NCBI GenBank assembly: GCA_018384835.1
Contig: JAHAYB010000100.1
Location: 1 to 8,560, forward strand
Source: Comamonas sp.
GTDB lineage: Bacteria; Pseudomonadota; Gammaproteobacteria; Burkholderiales; Burkholderiaceae_C
Direction of reading: 5' to 3'
DNA length: 8,560 bases
Position numbers and translations under genes: made by a program. Below are positions 5,531-8,560 of the stretch, one piece after another. Under the pieces are notes generated by a model. That model did no database searches and was not told where the DNA came from. It saw nothing but the letters and a program-made list of their open reading frames with translations. Each line of letters begins with the position of its first letter. Positions within the stretch are counted from its first letter, which is position 1.

Positions 5531-6968
5531 AAATGAACAACCCCTAAGTCCGCGTGGGCAGCAGATACGGCAGCATCTACACCAGCATGTGCAAAGCCGG
5601 TTGGATGCGGTGCTAGCACGTTACCAAGGCCGTAGCGACACACCAGCACGCACGGCAATACAGGCGGCACAAGAGAAATACACCCTAGCGTCTGTACTGA
5701 GCAAGGGTGCGAAGGCTGCCAAAAGCATTGCTATTGCCAGCCACCTTGCCAAAGCTACACACCCCGACCTCAAGGTGAAAAATGTGAGCAACTTGGCCGT
5801 GGATTTTTCTACGCTGCCGGTGCTGGAGGCGCTTGGATCCCACGCCTTGGTTGCTGGCGAAGGGGCTGCCCATCAAAGCCTGCTTGATGCCAGCGGTGAT
5901 GGTGCTTACAACAACGCGGCGTATGAACTTTACCTGTTGCTTGATAGCCGGTTTGAGGGGCAGTCGCTGGCGGAATGGCTGGCTGCTGATGATGAGGATG
6001 CGGTGCAGGCTTTTTCTCTCAGCGGCGATAGCGGCGCGGATACTGCTGCTGCCCAGCCTTGGCTGGACTTGCTGGGCAGCAAATGCCCGCAAGTAGCCGT
6101 CAGCACCTTGAGTAAGCAGGTGTATTGGCTGGCTTCCCCTGCAGCGGATGCCTGTAATGACCACGCCTATTTGCTGCTGGCTCCTTTGTTTCCCGCCTCG
6201 CTGACCCATCAAGCGTATAAACAGATTCACGCAGACCGTTACAGCGAAGCCAACAATGCCGCCCGCAAAGCCCGGCGCGAGGGCAAGCCCCACGATGGTA
6301 TCTTCCGCGACTACCCCGGCTTAGCGGTGCAGAAAATGGGCGGCACCAAGCCGCAAAACATTAGCCAGCTCAACAGCGAGCGTGGAGGCGTGAACTACCT
6401 GCTTGCATCGCTACCGCCGCAGTGGCGTACCAAGGGCGAGCGCCTGCCGGTCAACACCTATTCGGTATTTGAGCGCTTCTTTACCAATAGACCCCCAGTG
6501 CGGCGCACGGTGCAGGCATTGCAGCGCTTTCTACAAAGCAATCCTGAGCCTAACCAAGCCACGCGCCAGCGCCGTGAATCTTTGGTGGATGGCCTGCTTT
6601 CAGAGCTGATGCTCATGGTCTCTGAGCTGCACCAACTGCCGCCCGGCTGGAGTGCAGATAGTCAACGCTTTGGCAATCTGCACCGCAGCGAGCAGTTGTG
6701 GCTAGACCCTCTACGGGCAGAAAAACCCAGCGAAGCCGAGTTCGCCGAGGAGTGGCTGCGCCTAGAGTGGCCTGCCGCTATCGCCCAGCGCTTTGCCAAT
6801 TGGCTCAATGCTCAACTGCGCGGCAAGCTGCCTGTGGGCGATGCCGAGGCGCAAGAATGGGCGAAGGTACTGCTGTCTGATGAGGACGGTTTTCAGGAGC
6901 AATTACGCGCTTTGCATCGGCAACTGCGCGGGTTAACAAGCAATGCGGCTGAGGAGGTGACCCCATGA
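5526..6968 (+). CDS. csy1: Type I-F CRISPR-Cas effector large subunit Csy1 (Cas8f)
   Basis: Csy1 is the large subunit of the I-F Cascade (Csy complex). With Csy2 it holds the crRNA 5' handle and reads the PAM on target DNA. The product is 480 residues, somewhat longer than the roughly 430 usual. The family core is clear near residues 240-305: YSEANNAARKARREG, then MGGTKPQNISQLNSERGGVNYLL and LPPQW. Lys275 and Asn278 of KPQN have the spacing of the Lys/Asn pair that I recall as PAM-contacting in the Pseudomonas aeruginosa protein; this assignment is inferred. The N-terminal third is poorly conserved and I identify it only by position. Translation starts at GTG 5526 behind AAGGAGG. The stop overlaps the csy2 start by 4 nt (ATGA), implying coupled translation. 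cas1 and cas2-3 do not precede it; expression is probably under control of the crRNA-like RNA encoded just upstream. Confidence 0.93.
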   Translation: MKNEQPLSPRGQQIRQHLHQHVQSRLDAVLARYQGRSDTPARTAIQAAQEKYTLASVLSKGAKAAKSIAIASHLAKATHPDLKVKNVSNLAVDFSTLPVLEALGSHALVAGEGAAHQSLLDASGDGAYNNAAYELYLLLDSRFEGQSLAEWLAADDEDAVQAFSLSGDSGADTAAAQPWLDLLGSKCPQVAVSTLSKQVYWLASPAADACNDHAYLLLAPLFPASLTHQAYKQIHADRYSEANNAARKARREGKPHDGIFRDYPGLAVQKMGGTKPQNISQLNSERGGVNYLLASLPPQWRTKGERLPVNTYSVFERFFTNRPPVRRTVQALQRFLQSNPEPNQATRQRRESLVDGLLSELMLMVSELHQLPPGWSADSQRFGNLHRSEQLWLDPLRAEKPSEAEFAEEWLRLEWPAAIAQRFANWLNAQLRGKLPVGDAEAQEWAKVLLSDEDGFQEQLRALHRQLRGLTSNAAEEVTP

Positions 6969-8026
6969 CGCAAACAGCCCTAACAACAGTCCCATCCGAC
7001 GCACAGGCCATTTTGGTGCTGCCCCATCTACGCATTCAAAACGCCAACGCCATTGCCAGTGCGCTGACGCATGGCTTCCCATCTATCACGGCCTTTACCG
7101 GCCTGATGTGGGCGCTAGAGCGCAAACTCACAAAGGCGGGTATTCCGCTCAAGTTCGAGGCCGTCGGGGTGGTCTGCCACAGTTATCAAGAGCAGGTGAG
7201 CAAAGGCTATGTGCGCAGCTTCAACCTAACGCGCAACCCACTGGGCAAAGATGGCAAAACCGCCGCCATCATCGAAGAAGGCCGGATGCACCTCAATATC
7301 ACCCTGGTGTTTGCTATTGCCGAGAAAGACCGGCCTACGGGCGCAGCTCCCACTTTGGTGCAAGGCAATGAAGCCCAATTGGCCGAATGGGCAAGCGCTA
7401 CTGGCAACACGCTGGCGGCCATGCGCGTCGCTGGGGGCAGCATCTTGCCAACGCGCCCCATGCCGGGTAAGCGGGTGCGGCCTTGGATAGCCATCGTGCC
7501 CGAAGAGCCAGAAGCCGCCGACCGCGCCTTTACCCAGTGGCGCAGGCAGTGGCTGCCCGGCTTTGCCTTGGTAGGGCGCGACGATGTATTGCACCAGCGC
7601 CTAACGCACCTGCACAACACGAGCAATGCCACCCAGCCCAATGCCACTCTGCTAGATGCTTGGCTGGATGCTTCGCGCTTTAACTACCAGTCGCAAGCGG
7701 ACGCTGAGGGCAAGCTCTACTGGGGCGACCCGCAGCGCAAAAAGGGCAGCGGTTGGATAGTGCCCATCCCCGTTGGCTATGCCGCGTTAACGCCGCAGCA
7801 CCCAGCAGGTAGCGTCCTGAACGCGCGCGATACCTCGGTGCCGCTGCGTTTTGTGGAGCCTGTTCACTCTTTGGGGGAATGGGTGAGTCCGCACCGCCTG
7901 CATAGTTTGAGCGCCTTGCTTTGGTATGCACACACCGATTCGGCGCTGGGTCTCTACCGTTGCTGTAACTACTACCAACAGCCCGAAAACCTTGAGGGCG
8001 ATGACGAAGCATACGAATACACCTGA
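6965..8026 (+). CDS. csy2: Type I-F CRISPR-Cas effector subunit Csy2 (Cas5f)
   Basis: Csy2 is the Cas5-type subunit that, with Csy1, caps the 5' handle of the crRNA in the I-F effector. The 353-residue product opens with the diagnostic LVLPHLRIQNANAIASALTH, followed by GFPSITAFTGLMWALERKL, and later RSFNLTRNPLG, RMHLNITLVF, GSILPTRP and CNYYQQPE. The length is slightly above the usual 320-340, with an acidic tail (EGDDEAYEYT). Its ATG overlaps the csy1 stop, and a strong GAGGAGG site (6951-6957) sits inside the end of csy1. Separate csy1 and csy2 genes argue against the transposon-linked I-F3 type, where Cas8 and Cas5 are fused. Confidence 0.95.
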   Translation: MTQTALTTVPSDAQAILVLPHLRIQNANAIASALTHGFPSITAFTGLMWALERKLTKAGIPLKFEAVGVVCHSYQEQVSKGYVRSFNLTRNPLGKDGKTAAIIEEGRMHLNITLVFAIAEKDRPTGAAPTLVQGNEAQLAEWASATGNTLAAMRVAGGSILPTRPMPGKRVRPWIAIVPEEPEAADRAFTQWRRQWLPGFALVGRDDVLHQRLTHLHNTSNATQPNATLLDAWLDASRFNYQSQADAEGKLYWGDPQRKKGSGWIVPIPVGYAALTPQHPAGSVLNARDTSVPLRFVEPVHSLGEWVSPHRLHSLSALLWYAHTDSALGLYRCCNYYQQPENLEGDDEAYEYT

Positions 8027-8091
8027 GCGCTCCTGCTTTCCCCCCTCCTGTGCAAGCCTTTTAACCCTTCCCCTCTTTCAGGATTGACACC

Positions 8092-8560
8092 ATGACCGAG
8101 AAACTCACCACCGCTTCCGTACTGGCTTTTGAGCGCAAGCTCGACCCTTCTGACGCTGTATTGCACGCTGGCCGCTGGGATACGCGCACCCAGTCGGACG
8201 CTTGGCCGCCCATCACCATTCAAACCAAGTTGGTGCGCGGCACTATCAGCAACCGGCTTAAAGCCAAAGACCAAGACCCCGCCAAACTCGATGCCGCGAT
8301 TGAAAACCCCAATCTGCAAACCGTTGATGTGGCCGCGCTGCCCCCGCAAGCCGACACGCTCAAAGTGCAGTTCTCCCTGCGCGTGTTGGGTGGTGCGGGT
8401 ATGCCTTCGGCCTGCAATAACGCCGCTTATCAAGCCAAGCTCCTCGACACTGTGCAAGGCTATGCCCAGCAGCAGGGCTTTACCGAGCCGGCGCGGCGCT
8501 ATGCGGCTAACTTGGCCAATGGGCGCTTTCTCTGGCGCAACCGCATTGGTGCAGAAAGTG
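8092..8560 (+). CDS. csy3: Type I-F CRISPR-Cas backbone subunit Csy3 (Cas7f), 3' end outside window
   Basis: Csy3 is the Cas7 backbone protein; six copies normally coat the guide part of the I-F crRNA, each spanning six nucleotides and flipping out every sixth base. The 156 complete codons present cover slightly under half of the roughly 340-residue protein. Strong family motifs are [74 protein letters not shown], and [20 protein letters not shown]. The ATG at 8092 follows AGGA (8080-8083). A 65-nt pyrimidine-rich gap separates it from csy2, unlike the overlapping csy1-csy2 junction. cas6f (csy4) would be expected just beyond the window. Confidence 0.96.
   Translation, partial: MTEKLTTASVLAFERKLDPSDAVLHAGRWDTRTQSDAWPPITIQTKLVRGTISNRLKAKDQDPAKLDAAIENPNLQTVDVAALPPQADTLKVQFSLRVLGGAGMPSACNNAAYQAKLLDTVQGYAQQQGFTEPARRYAANLANGRFLWRNRIGAES

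Noticed and set aside
5526..8560. Tn7-like transposon-associated I-F3 system.
   Set aside because: csy1 and csy2 are separate genes here, whereas I-F3 has a Cas8-Cas5 fusion; no tniQ, tnsA/B/C or transposon end is seen.

Overview
The window reads as part of a chromosome from a beta-proteobacterium, most likely Burkholderiales (Comamonadaceae-like). I infer this from the Rho C-terminus, the ETF-ubiquinone oxidoreductase, the periplasmic signal peptide and the GC-rich codon usage. No 16S or other species marker is present.

Layout. Positions 1-699 hold the 3' end of rho (+). Convergent to it, on the minus strand, are an ABC importer of the ABC_sub_bind (PF04392) type and the gene for electron-transfer flavoprotein-ubiquinone oxidoreductase. 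In transcription order these are ETF-QO (5233-3533), the periplasmic binding protein (3481-2507), an intrinsic terminator (2489-2458), the permease (2433-1546) and the ATPase (1521-727). From 5526 rightward on the plus strand runs a type I-F CRISPR-Cas effector operon: csy1/cas8f, csy2/cas5f (4-nt overlap) and csy3/cas7f, which is cut by the window edge. cas1 and cas2-3, which normally precede csy1 in I-F1 loci, are not here: the gene next to csy1 is ETF-QO. No normal CRISPR array is visible.

The main result lies in the 292-nt gap between ETF-QO and csy1. On the minus strand it holds one miniature repeat-spacer-repeat unit. A degenerate I-F repeat (5472-5445) keeps a perfect CTTAGAAA 5' handle. 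A 22-nt guide follows (5444-5423), then a second I-F repeat hairpin (5422-5406). The guide closely matches a site at 5492-5471, just upstream of csy1, next to the I-F CC PAM. Over the first 17 nt, mismatches fall only at positions 6, 12 and 16; 6 and 12 are positions at which bases are flipped out in type I Cascade duplexes. The matched seed covers the best -10 box of csy1 (TATGAT, 5487-5492). This is the architecture of a Cas-regulating, crRNA-like RNA (CreR). The inferred role is to lead the Csy complex back to the csy1 promoter and repress the operon without cleavage.

The RNA has a plausible promoter of its own (-35 TTCACG 5530-5525, 17-nt spacer, -10 TAAAAT 5507-5502), facing the csy1 promoter. 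A textbook minus-strand terminator (5305-5279, 8-bp perfect stem plus T7) would end its transcript before ETF-QO. The guide is about 10 nt shorter than the usual 32 nt, so the predicted processed RNA is about 46 nt rather than 60 nt.
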